Shown: one piece after another, positions 1 through 7,860 of the stretch | How the letters are laid out: every line of letters begins with the position of its first letter | Numbering within the stretch: position 1 is the stretch's first letter | Assembly (NCBI GenBank): GCA_036939975.1 | Contig: JALLPB010001339.1 | Span: 1-10,233, forward strand | Direction: 5' to 3' | Origin: Cyclostephanos tholiformis | Taxonomy: Eukaryota > Bacillariophyta > Thalassiosirophyceae > Thalassiosirales > Thalassiosiraceae | Length of the DNA stretch: 10,233 bases | Notes under the pieces: generated by a model | Database searches by the model: none | What the model was told of the DNA's origin: nothing | What the model saw: the letters and a program-made list of their open reading frames with translations, nothing else | Made by a program: the position numbers and the translations under genes

Positions 1-290
1 TGGGGAAAAGAAGTGAGGGGAGTTGTAAAGCCTCAATATTGTCACCACATCATTACTTCATCCCACTATCCCAAGATTACCCAAATCTGGGTCAACTTGT
101 TGGCCAGCAGTGTTACAGTGTTAGGATGTCCTCATATGCCTATTCACTGCTTATGAACATGTTCAAATGCTTTCTATATATACAAGATGGATGTGGAGAA
201 AAAGTGAGGGTAGTTGTAAAGCCTCAACATTGTCACCACATCATTACTTCATCCCACTACCCAAAGATTTCTCAAATCTGGGTCAACCCA
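1..290. repeat. Direct repeat pair, about 97 bp, offset 191 bp
   Basis: Positions 1-97 and 192-288 match closely at a constant offset of 191 bp. Shared blocks include AGTTGTAAAGCCTCAA, TGTCACCACATCATTACTTC and CAAATCTGGGTCAAC. The roughly 95 bp between the copies are unrelated to them. The first copy touches the window edge, so further units may lie upstream. No coding signature fits; a short frame through the region simply follows the repeat. It may be part of an LTR or a satellite-like array, but this cannot be decided here. Confidence 0.85.
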
Positions 291-644
291 ATTTTCTCAA
301 ATTTGCCCACTGGAAGGGATATTTGTTGGAATAATTGACTCATCTAATATGGATTGCTAATTGACTTTCAATATGGTTGTATGGCATGCAGTGTGACAAA
401 GTGCATCACTTGGTAAGGGTGTGATCAGAAGGGGTAAAGGGGTAATCCCTAGTGAATCACTAGTCAGTCACTAGTTACAATTTTCATAAAGCAACGGTAA
501 GCCATATAACTATTTCGACCAAATCCAGCATGTAAGGTCATATATTATATATAAGCATGATGCAACTCTAAATATGGCATTTGGGGCGTATGTTTTTTGC
601 CAATTTTAATACCGGACCCCCTAACTATAATACAAGTCACTAGG
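291..644. other. Non-coding stretch with CACTAG palindromes
   Basis: No gene is supported here. The stretch is AT-rich. Around 452-478 it holds CTAGTGA-A-TCACTAG, a 7-bp inverted repeat with a one-base centre, followed by two more CACTAG/ACTAGT motifs. An alternating AT run lies near 540-554. Minus-strand translation of the part next to the retroelement relic no longer shows recognisable pol motifs, so if the element extended here it has decayed beyond reading. Confidence 0.5.
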
Positions 645-1270
645 TTTTTTCTTTGAATAGTTGCCCTGGCCAATTAGATGGTTGATGTCTGCTTTGTTGG
701 TGTATTCCCAAGGTATTGCCAACTAGGGTGAAACTGATTGGCCACCACTAGTGTCACCAGAATTTCTGCTTTGTGTAGCTGTTTGGAGATAAGGACTTGT
801 GCAATGATTCCTGCTTGTGGCAGGCCATACACACCTCTTTTGACTTCACAGAAAATGTTGCCATCTATGTCAACTTTCTTGTGTAACTATTTGTAGATGT
901 TGTCTTGAGAAAATAGGTCCAATATTTGTATCAGCTCATCAATGTCATGAGTTAGAAGTCTTTTAAGTCAATGGTCATGATTTTTGCATTCATGGTTGAG
1001 ATGATGCTGTTGAGCATTAGTTTGACCATGAAAAGGTTGGTGGTGGGTGTGCTACAGACATCCAGGTAGTTGACAAGATTGCCACCTATTGTTAGATGAG
1101 TTCGATATTGATATGGTTCCTTTTTTTCAGAGTGATAGAGGCAGATGATGTGGCCATATGTGATGTCCTTGCACTGGTGGATGGTAAATTGTGCACTTGT
1201 TGCCTCATCAAGGTGGTAGGCACAGTCCTGTGTGATTGTGTGAATTTTGTGCTGCAGGTGTGTGTTGTTA
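645..1270 (-). mobile_element. Relic of Ty1/copia-like reverse transcriptase, copy 1
   Basis: Read on the minus strand, this is a broken reverse transcriptase fragment. In order it shows a decayed block beginning EPYQYRTHLTIGGNL, then CSTPTTNL and MTIDLKDF, both typical of this RT class, GVYGLPQAGIIAQ at 835-797, WPISFTLV near 744-723, and YTNKADINHL at 703-671. The place where such enzymes carry the catalytic Asp-Asp pair reads V-G-N-T (about 722-714), so the active site is gone. In-frame stops and frame changes occur throughout, for example TAA after DLKDF. Compared with copy 2 it lacks about 13 bp near 921-930 but keeps the active-site segment that copy 2 has lost. The Ty1/copia label rests on the integrase-side spacer preceding RT in copy 2 and is not certain; related pol lineages share these motifs. 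No intact protein is possible. Confidence 0.8.
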
Positions 1271-2255
1271 GTTTACAATTTGCTACATTATTTCTTTGAC
1301 CATTACCTTGGCTGACCCCTCCATTGGGTCACCCCATATTTGATTGTTTGGATTCATTGAATCCATGCTGCTGGAGGGGTATGCGGCTTTGCCACCATGG
1401 TTGTGGTGTTTGTGGCAGTTTTGTGTGTGTTGTGGCCATTTTTGTGAATATAAAACTTTATGGTACAAAAATAACCCCAAAAGAAGGTTATTGGTGTGAC
1501 TTTGTGCCCCACATTGGATTGCACCGTACTGGTCATCTCAGGTGTTGTCAAGGAGCTTGGCATACTGGGTGATAGCGTTGTAGGTTGGAATTGTATGTGG
1601 GTACGGTTGATGCTTAGGTTTGTTGGGGTATGGGTGCCAGAAATGGCTGAGCTACCCTGGCATTGAAAGGTGGACTTTACTGTTATCATTGTCATGGTCA
1701 AGAGTTGGACCAAAGTAGCGCATATTGTCCCAGTCTGTGTCACATTTGTAATCTTGTAAGAGAAGGGCTTGTGCAATGATTCCTGCTTGTGACGGGCCAT
1801 ACACACCTCTTTTGACTTCACAGAAAATGTTGCCATCCATGTCAACTTTCTTGTGTAACTTGGATTTGTTGATGATGTCTTGAGAAAATAGGTCCAGTTT
1901 CATCCTGAAGTATTCATATCAGCTCATCAATGTCATGAGTTAGAAGTCGTTTAAGTCAATGGTCATGATTTTTGCATTCATGGTTAAGATGATGTGTTAA
2001 GCATTAGTTTGAACATGAAAAAGTTGGTGGTGGGTGTGCTACAATCATCCAGGAAGTTGTCAAGATTGCTACCTATTGCTAGATGAGTTCGATATTGATA
2101 TGGTTCCTTTTTTCAGAGTGATAGAGGCAGATGATGTGGCCATATGTGATGTCCTTGCACTGGTGGATGGTAAATTGTGCACTTGTTGCCTCATCAAGGT
2201 GGTAGGTACAGTCCTGTGTGATTGTGTGAATTTTGTGCTGGAGGTGTGCATTGTT
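791..2255. repeat. Long direct repeat: 791-1270 and 1763-2255
   Basis: About 480 bp are present twice in the same orientation, offset 972 bp at the left edge and 986-988 bp further right because of small indels. Long identical tracts include the stretch beginning at 1131 and 2117 (GTGATAGAGGCAGATGATGT) and the one at 931 and 1919 (TCAGCTCATCAATGTCATGA). Homology stops at 1270/2255 on the right and at 791/1763 on the left. Both copies are the same minus-strand reverse transcriptase segment. They share the TAA after the DF motif and the TGA 21 bases further along, so those breaks predate the duplication or were inherited from one dead parent. Confidence 0.9.
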
Positions 2256-2640
2256 GTTGCTGTCAGCTTTGAGCTGGGCAATGTAATGCTATGGGTATTT
2301 CCACTTCGATGGGTTCTTCAATTACAAGTGGTGGGACTCTGGTTGGTCGTCAATGGGGGCCATCCATGATTTGTCCAGAGGATTTGGCATTTCAACTTGT
2401 TTGGCAAGCACCCTTTGAGCCTGTGCCCATCATGTCAATAACTTTTGAGCTGATGAGGCGTCATTGGTACTGTTGGCTTGCTGTGTGAAAATCCTGAGTA
2501 GCTGCTCGATGGTGTCATTGGTGATGGTGGAGATGGGGATGTTGCCCGCTAGTGCTGCCATGAGATTGTCAGCAGCTTTCATGAATGCATCAGAGGGTGT
2601 TATGAAAAATACCATTAGGCAACTTGGATCACTGATGCAG
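1420..2640 (-). mobile_element. Relic of Ty1/copia-like pol, copy 2
   Basis: The minus strand from 2640 down to about 1420 carries a longer decayed pol segment. Positions 2615-2430 are open and resemble the helical spacer between integrase and reverse transcriptase (FITPSDAFMKAADNLMAAL). They are followed by DITYGHI (about 2153-2133), CSTPTTNF (2040-2023), MTIDLNDF (1966-1943), then YEYFRMKLDL and GVYG..QAGIIAQ (1807-1769). Right after QALLLQ the frame jumps to DYKCDTDWDNMRYFG and VHLSMPG (1753-1655), text that belongs well downstream. The segment with the catalytic Asp pair is therefore deleted. HQPYPHTIPTYN (1612-1577) resembles the RT-RNase H linker. In-frame TAA (1942-1940), TGA (1921-1919) and a stop after SMPG confirm that it is dead. 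The RNase H part is not clearly readable. Flanking LTRs and target-site repeats were not found. Confidence 0.8.
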
Positions 2641-3071
2641 CTTCAGATAGCTGGATAGTCTGTCCTCGATGATGTGCAAGAGTTGAAAGGCAATATATCC
2701 TATCAGATTCAGATCTACTACTATGACATGGTAAGCCAAAGGTTTAGAAAGAGTGACTAGAGTACTATCATATCTAGCTACTACCTAACATCTTATCAGG
2801 TCTCAGGTCAAATTATTGCATTACTTCAGTTACTAAAACTTACAATGCAGTCTCAGATTAGTTAGGAACAAGTAACTCGCCACTTCCTAAAGAAAGGCAT
2901 CACGCCTTACCTCAGTTACTAAAACCCCCACATTCTTACTCAAAGATTACGAAGGAACAAGTAACACTCGCGTCCTAAAGAAAGGCACCACGGCAGCTGA
3001 AGTAAGCCCAAATCACAAAAAATGATACCTAAAAAATAGCAGCACACAATTCTAAAATATACTTCGTACAG
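2641..3071. other. Non-coding stretch upstream of the solute-binding gene
   Basis: No gene is visible. The stretch holds a tandem duplication (listed separately) and AT-rich sequence running into the first visible exon. Its right end, TTCTAAAATATACTTCGTACAG at 3050-3071, could be an intron 3' end, with a CTAAAAT branch-like motif 18 bases before the AG. In that case 2641-3071 would be part of an intron. It could equally be the promoter and 5' UTR of a gene starting at 3084. Confidence 0.45.
2821..2994. repeat. Imperfect tandem duplication, unit 86-89 bp
   Basis: Two adjacent units, about 2821-2906 and 2907-2994, share CAGTTACTAAAAC near the start, AGGAACAAGTAAC in the middle (offset 89 bp) and TCCTAAAGAAAGGCA near the end. 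Their middles differ, so the copies have diverged. The pair ends about 90 bp before the first visible exon of the solute-binding protein gene. Function is unknown. Confidence 0.8.
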
Positions 3072-3083
3072 CCCTATGCAAAC

Positions 3084-4963
3084 ATGACGGAAAAAAGCTG
3101 CACTCCTCACGAGTTGGATTTCATCATCCTTGACAGCGACCCAGAGATGGCTGTCGTGGAAGATGATATTCGTGTCAATTTGCAGAAGATTGGGATTACT
3201 GTGAACGTCCACAAGCTCGACAAGGAGACTTACATTCAGACTGAACGCAATGGATCATACAGCATGCTTTTCACGCGCACCTGGGTAAGTAATTTGTCCC
3301 CCTCCATTACCATTTTTTGAGTTAGCCAATAAACAACTTCTTGTCATTTTTTGTTACAATCATGTTTCTCTTATAGGGAGCACCATACGATCCTCATAGC
3401 TATCTCGCTTCGTGGGAGGTCCCTGCACATGTTGAGTACTCTGCCATCGGAGGAATGGAGAAACCGCTAAAGCGAGAAGTCCTCTTGCAAAAGATCACCG
3501 ACGTTCAGCAAGAGCTCAATATCGTTGCCCGAACTCAACAGTGGCACAATATCCTCAATGATATCCACCAGCAGGCGGTGTTCCTTCCTCTCTGGGGCAC
3601 TCGCATTCCGTATGTGATTAACCGTCGCCTTGATAACTTCAAACCTTCGCAAGATGCATTCACTTTCCCTCTGAAGGATGTATCAATTGTCAGTGGTTCA
3701 AGTACGGTCACGGTCTCTCCCGGTTCCGGTGGAGCACTATTCACGAGTGTTGGTCCAATGAACCCACACCAGTACTTCCCAAACCAAATTTTCGCAAGCG
3801 GATGGATTTACGAAGGGCTGGTGAGCTATGGTAACGACGGCATTATTACTCCAGCTCTGGCCACAGATTGGAATGTCGTACCATACAATCGGGGACAGCG
3901 TGCTACCTTCAAGTTGCGCGAAGGTGTGAAGTTCCATGATGGAAGCGACTGGAATTGCAGTGTGGCCAAGCTCAACTTTGATCACATCCTATCAGATACA
4001 GTCCGCCAACGTCACTCGTGGTATGGCACTCCTAACAAGCTCACCAACTGGAGTTGCAATAGCAATGGCGACTTTATTTTGGAAACATCAGTCCCATTCT
4101 ATCCCCTCTTGCAGGAGCTCACTTATGTGCGTCCTCTGGTTTTCGCATCCGCAGCAGCTTTCAGTAAAGGACTAGACTCTAATCCGGATGAACACAACTC
4201 TTGTAACCCAGGTGATTTTGGATCCAAGTGGGACTTCCTCGAGCAAAACATAACATGCATGGGTCTGAAGGCTCCCATTGGCACGGGTCCCTTTAAGTTT
4301 GTGAACCGCACATACCTCCCTGAAAGCAATGAGGAAGTAGACGAGATGGTCATTTTTGCTTCACACACAGATTACTGGGGCAAGGTTCCTGATATTAAAT
4401 ACCTCAAGATCAAGTATTACGAGAAGACCGACGATGTCTACAAAGCTCTCGAAGAAGGAGAACTCGATATGGTTCTTGGGACAGGTCCCCTCACTTCAAT
4501 CCAAGTTCGAGATATTCAGTTCCATAACTCCACGACCTTTGATGTCATCCGTGGTGAGGTGCTCCAACATGCCATATTAGTTATGAACACGAACAGGGAA
4601 CCTACTAATGATATCAATGTCCGTAAAGCCATCATCCACGGAATCAACAAGGCAGAGTTCATCGACAAGGAATTTGCAGGATTGGAACAGCCTGTGAATC
4701 AATTACTTCCCTTCAGTGCTCCATACTGTGATGTTGACTTGAACCCCAAGTGGGACTATGACATTGAAAAGGCTCTCTTGCTCAACTGTGGTGGTGGCAA
4801 TGACAACAATGGCTCAATCAGTGTGGGAGCGATTGTAACCATTGTGATTGCGCTCTTTGTGGTTCTTGGATTGGGATGGTTTGTCATTCACATGATTGAT
4901 CGCGAAAAAAAGGGAAAGCCTTTGTTTAGTCCAGAGCAGGTAGACAAAGGTGAAGAGGCATGA
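3084..4963 (+). CDS. Membrane-anchored ABC-type solute-binding protein (SBP_bac_5, peptide/nickel-like)
   Basis: Two exons (3084-3284, 3377-4963) joined in phase 0 give 595 residues. Residues 8-165 match the C-terminal lobe of bacterial DppA/NikA-type binding proteins, with TRTWGAPYDPHSYL at 64-77 and AVFLPLWGTRIPYVI at 134-148. Residues about 177-538 match the N-terminal part of the same fold: LREGVKFHDG (247-256), APIGTGPFKFV (366-376), VRKAIIHGIN (482-491), ending at LLLNC. A hydrophobic helix (about 550-574) and a basic tail beginning DREKKGKP follow, so a type I topology with the binding domain outside the cytosol is inferred. Six N-X-S/T sites lie between 260 and 545. In bacteria such proteins deliver peptides or nickel to an ABC importer; the ligand and role here are unknown. 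The ATG at 3084 has A at -3 but no signal peptide follows, so upstream exons or 5' truncation are likely. The frame stays open back to 3072 after a possible splice acceptor. Confidence 0.85.
3285..3376 (+). other. Spliceosomal intron (92 bp, phase 0)
   Basis: It starts GTAAGT after a TGG codon and ends CTCTTATAG before GGA GCA CCA. Removing it joins TRTW to GAPYDPHSY, which restores the continuous family motif across the junction. The frame reads into a TGA if it is not removed. The 3' half is T-rich. Confidence 0.92.
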
Positions 4964-4998
4964 AGAAACAACAGCCAAAATGAAAAGAACAAGGGTGT

Positions 4999-5004
4999 AA
5001 TAAA
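4999..5004 (+). terminator. Candidate polyadenylation signal (AATAAA)
   Basis: A canonical AATAAA lies 36 bases after the stop codon of the solute-binding protein gene. The position fits, but the cleavage site cannot be seen. Confidence 0.4.
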
Positions 5005-5160
5005 TTAATTGACGTAGTGAAGAAAGTATAATTTATCTAGTTGTAAAGACTCAGTTGATATGAATTTTGAAGGAGGGCAACCTCATGTTTCGGTGAATTA
5101 AGAGCCACTTTTTCATGACTATCCTTCTACTGCCTCAGCCGTCCTGTAGATCGCATTCTT

Positions 5161-5246
5161 TACTACGAGATGGTTGTCATTTCAGAATTTCAGATTGACC
5201 ACTCTTCCAAGACTACTACGAGATGGTTCTCAATTCAGAATTTCAG
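5161..5246. repeat. 33-bp direct repeat, offset 53 bp
   Basis: TACTACGAGATGGTT followed by TTCAGAATTTCAG occurs at 5161-5193 and again at 5214-5246, with only two differing bases in 33. A further TATTTCAGAT at 5247-5256 repeats the tail motif. It looks like a local duplication. Confidence 0.85.
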
Positions 5247-5530
5247 TATTTCAGATGACTCCTTCCGACGGACTTCCTAGACGATGGCATTACAGACGAA
5301 CCTATCCAATGTCGGCGTCGATGTATGGAATGTGTCAACGGGGTCGGAAAGGGCGTCCTCCAGCCAGAGCCGTCGCCGCCGAGAGGCAAACTGATTGACA
5401 CGCATTTTTTTATTACCCCCTTTGAATATGGTTGGTCGATCATTGCTAGTCGCCCGCCAATGGCAAGAAAAACGAGCTTACTATGTGTCGGCCGGAAGTT
5501 AAACAAAAGGAGACCGCCATTCACTCAATA

Positions 5531-5536
5531 TTTATT
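5531..5536 (-). terminator. Candidate polyadenylation signal of the phosphoesterase gene
   Basis: AATAAA on the minus strand, 126 bases past the stop codon at 5662. No closer canonical signal was seen. Confidence 0.3.
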
Positions 5537-5661
5537 AAAAGTTAGGAGTCATGATGTCTATCCTTAGATATGGAATCTGCCTGGTCAAGAACATCCCATT
5601 TAATTTAACTACCCAATGGTGTCTCTGATCGAACATTATAATAATATCACTCGTTTCTCAT

Positions 5662-7715
5662 TCAGAGAACACTGGGTGCGGTCAATCCGGGGACGCTCGT
5701 CTTCTTCGCCGTGCCGCTTGTGGTTGTGTACGGTCCCCACGAGCTGACAACCTTCACTTCGCTCTCGTCCTCCAAACCCATGAGCTCAGCCGCCCAGGCC
5801 TTTGCGGATTTGACGCGACGGACCTCCTTCATTCGCACCATCTTATTCCGCACGATCTTACGCCAGTACGATCCGTCCTCGTTGGGCTGCACAACCGTGA
5901 CCACGTTTGTCTTCTTATCGAGGAGGACGACGGCCTGCTCGCGTAGGTCCCCGGCAAGGGAGGCGCAGTCGGCCCCCTCCATGCCCTCCTCGTCAAACAT
6001 CAAGGAACAGGTGTCGGCGTCCAACCCGGAGTTGATAACGCCGATTTTCTTTCCGACAAGCTCATCGGCACCGACGACGAGGCCAAGTGGGGCGAGGGTA
6101 GAAGAGTCATACTCGATGAGGTTGCCGTTGAGCATTCCTAAAGCGCGGCCGCAGGACATGAACCACCACGCGACGGTGTCCATCTCAATGTCGAATGCTG
6201 TTATTTGTTCATTTTCAGGGAGCGAGGGATTTAGTTCTCACGTGGACTGGGGTGTATGGGGGAAAAAATGAGCCCCGATTAAAATTTCATTCACACGGAC
6301 GAAACTCACGTTCGATAATGCCATCGGAATTGTACCTCCGGAATCCATCATCGGGGGGGTGTAACTTGTCCCCCGCGTTAGGCTGGTACACCTTGAAGTA
6401 CTTGTCATGATCGTAACTCTCATCATCGTGAGCATAAACACCCACCTCGTTGGTATTCCCCTTGAAGGTGATGGTGGCATCGAGACGGACCTTGCCGCCC
6501 TTCTGATGATCGACGGTGCAAATCTCGAAGCCGTCCTTGTTGCCGCGGATGAGACGCGACTGCTGGCGTCCGTCCCGTGAGGTGCCAGCGCGCATGACGG
6601 ACGTCTGGGCGAAGACGCAGGATCCGCGGTTGGGGTATGGTCCGTCCTTGGGATCGATGGTGGGGAACTATTATTTGTTCCGGCATCGTCGTTCGAGAGG
6701 AAGGAGTGATCCGTTGAGTATTTCACATGAGATTAAATGGATGGGAATGAATAATTCAAGCTCGTGTAAGAGCTTATGAAACACGACTCACCGTGATGGA
6801 ATCCTGATAATCCTGCCCAAGATGGAAGTGTCCAGAAAACCAAGCCTTGATGCACCGATGCTCCCTGACAAGCTCGATGAACTTCTTGCACTGCTTCTCG
6901 TTACTGTGGTTCAGCCAGCAGCAGCCGTTGACAACGTGATTCTCCTGCAGCACCCTGAGGCCGCTGCCATTGGGCGGAGCGTGCGTGAAGACGAATATCT
7001 TCCACCCGTCGTCGGCGGGGTGCGTGACGAGGATATCCTCGAACCAATCGATCTGCTTCTGGTCGATGGTAACCTCGTGGCTGGTGAAGACGGCCTCCCT
7101 GAAGACAGTGCTCCCGAGTCCAACGAGGAGGGTCTTATCGGCCACCTCCCTGCAGAACTGCGGCGTCTCCTTCTTATGCAGTTTGAGCATGACGTCGAGG
7201 TTCTCTTGATCGGTCTCGAACTCGTCGAGTCCCTCCAGGTCGTGATTCCCCCCCACGACCTCGTACGGCACGCCGAAGCTCCCCAGAAATTCCGCGGCCA
7301 TCTCGTGGCACTTGGTGGTGCCCGCGAATAGCTCCGTGTCGCTCTCGGGATTGTGACCGCAGTTCTTCGACTCGCCGAGGTCACCCAGGGACACGATGGC
7401 CACGCCCTTGCCGTCGGACTTTGCCTCCGCGAAGATCGACTCGAAGTGCGCGCGGCCGATCCCGTAGTCTTCCATCTTGCGAGGGTCGATGTGGAGGTCG
7501 CCGAGCACGCCAACCACGAATTCGTCCGTCCGTCCGCCGGATGGGGCGGCCCCGTCTTCCTTGGGGGGGGCGACGGCCTCCTTTGCCGAGGAGGCGCGGA
7601 GGAGGAGGGATGTGGCACCCCCCCGGGTGGCGGTGGCGGAGGGAGAAGAGGCCGCGGGGGAGAAGGCCGCCGCGCAGGGGAGGAGGACGGCGAATACTAC
7701 TGCCGACAATCTCAT
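5662..7715 (-). CDS. Plastid-targeted calcineurin-like metallophosphoesterase
   Basis: Three exons (7715-6792, 6667-6310, 6197-5662) give 605 residues. The five metal-site motifs of the family are present: D73-x-H75, GD at 111-112, GNHD at 156-159, TH at 244-245 and GHFH at 295-298, so a di-metal phosphoesterase is expected; the substrate is unknown. Residues 1-17 form a signal peptide ending in CAAA, followed by F18-S-P and a Ser/Ala/Thr/Arg-rich stretch to about 45. That is the two-part presequence of plastids of secondary origin, with Phe at +1. The start at 7715 has an ACC before the ATG; the frame runs 8 codons further up to a GTG but meets no earlier ATG. Residues from about 309 to the end, roughly half the protein, form a C-terminal region I cannot assign, with a Lys/Arg-rich patch near WRKIVRNKMVRMKEVRR. 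The gene converges on the solute-binding protein gene. Codon use is GC-rich. Confidence 0.9.
6198..6309 (-). other. Intron 2 of the phosphoesterase gene (112 bp, phase 1)
   Basis: Minus strand GTGAGT at 6309 to AACAAATAACAG ending at 6198. Splicing joins GAA-C to CA-TTC and keeps the frame into FDIEMDTVAWW. Reading through instead gives a TGA soon after the donor. Its last bases nearly match those of intron 1. Confidence 0.85.
6668..6791 (-). other. Intron 1 of the phosphoesterase gene (124 bp, phase 0)
   Basis: Minus strand GTGAGT at 6791 to AACAAATAATAG ending at 6668. Splicing joins QDYQDSIT to FPTIDPKDGPYPNRG. Without splicing the frame ends at a TAA 12 bases after the donor. Confidence 0.85.
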
Positions 7716-7860
7716 GGTAGTATGGTTGAAGCGATGCACTTACTGTTTGATGAAGGGAGGGAGAGCAGAGGTAGGGGGAAGGGTGCTATGACGTATGGTG
7801 TTTCGAGTGTGAGAGAGGAGAGAGAGAATTGGAGGAGGAAAAGTAACACGCACGTGGGCC
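7716..7860 (-). promoter_or_regulatory. Probable 5' UTR and proximal promoter of the phosphoesterase gene
   Basis: On the minus strand this is strongly pyrimidine-rich (CT tracts at 7811-7842 and 7751-7785), as common just upstream of starts. It contains CACGTG (7851-7856), a G-box/E-box, and TGACGT on the plus strand at 7789-7794. TGACGT is the core of the CO2/cAMP-response elements described in diatom promoters. Whether either site is used is inference. No TATA box was seen. Confidence 0.4.

Larger units (their letters stand above)
5005..5661. other. Convergent intergenic region
   Basis: This stretch lies between the 3' ends of two converging genes. It contains a 33-bp direct repeat (5161-5246). 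A more GC-rich patch at about 5260-5400 has short open frames on both strands, none with a recognisable motif or a convincing start. I assign no gene. Confidence 0.5.

Noticed and set aside
39..338. 99-codon frame through the 191-bp repeat
   Set aside because: Its peptide merely repeats the DNA repeat; there is no motif or splice context.
1354..1845. 163-codon minus-strand frame
   Set aside because: It runs in a different frame from the readable reverse transcriptase text and has no motifs; it is a chance opening in AT-rich relic DNA.
2450..2457. CTGATGAG, the core of hammerhead ribozymes
   Set aside because: No matching stem or GAAA core follows at the right distance, and the site lies in the readable pol spacer of the relic.
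5243..5567. Overlapping short frames on both strands between the two genes
   Set aside because: Neither has a recognisable motif, a good start context or a relation to the neighbours.
5711..6271. 186-codon plus-strand frame
   Set aside because: It is antisense to phosphoesterase exon 3 and runs across a supported intron; no motif.
6822..7331. 169-codon plus-strand frame
   Set aside because: It is antisense to the metal-binding part of the phosphoesterase, where all five family motifs are on the minus strand.
6911..7618. 235-codon minus-strand frame, Arg/Ser-rich
   Set aside because: It overlaps exon 1 of the phosphoesterase in another frame; its composition is the usual shadow of GC-rich coding DNA and it has no motifs.
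7716..7739. Extending the phosphoesterase start eight codons upstream
   Set aside because: The extension would start at GTG; the ATG at 7715 has a better context and places the signal peptide exactly at the N-terminus.
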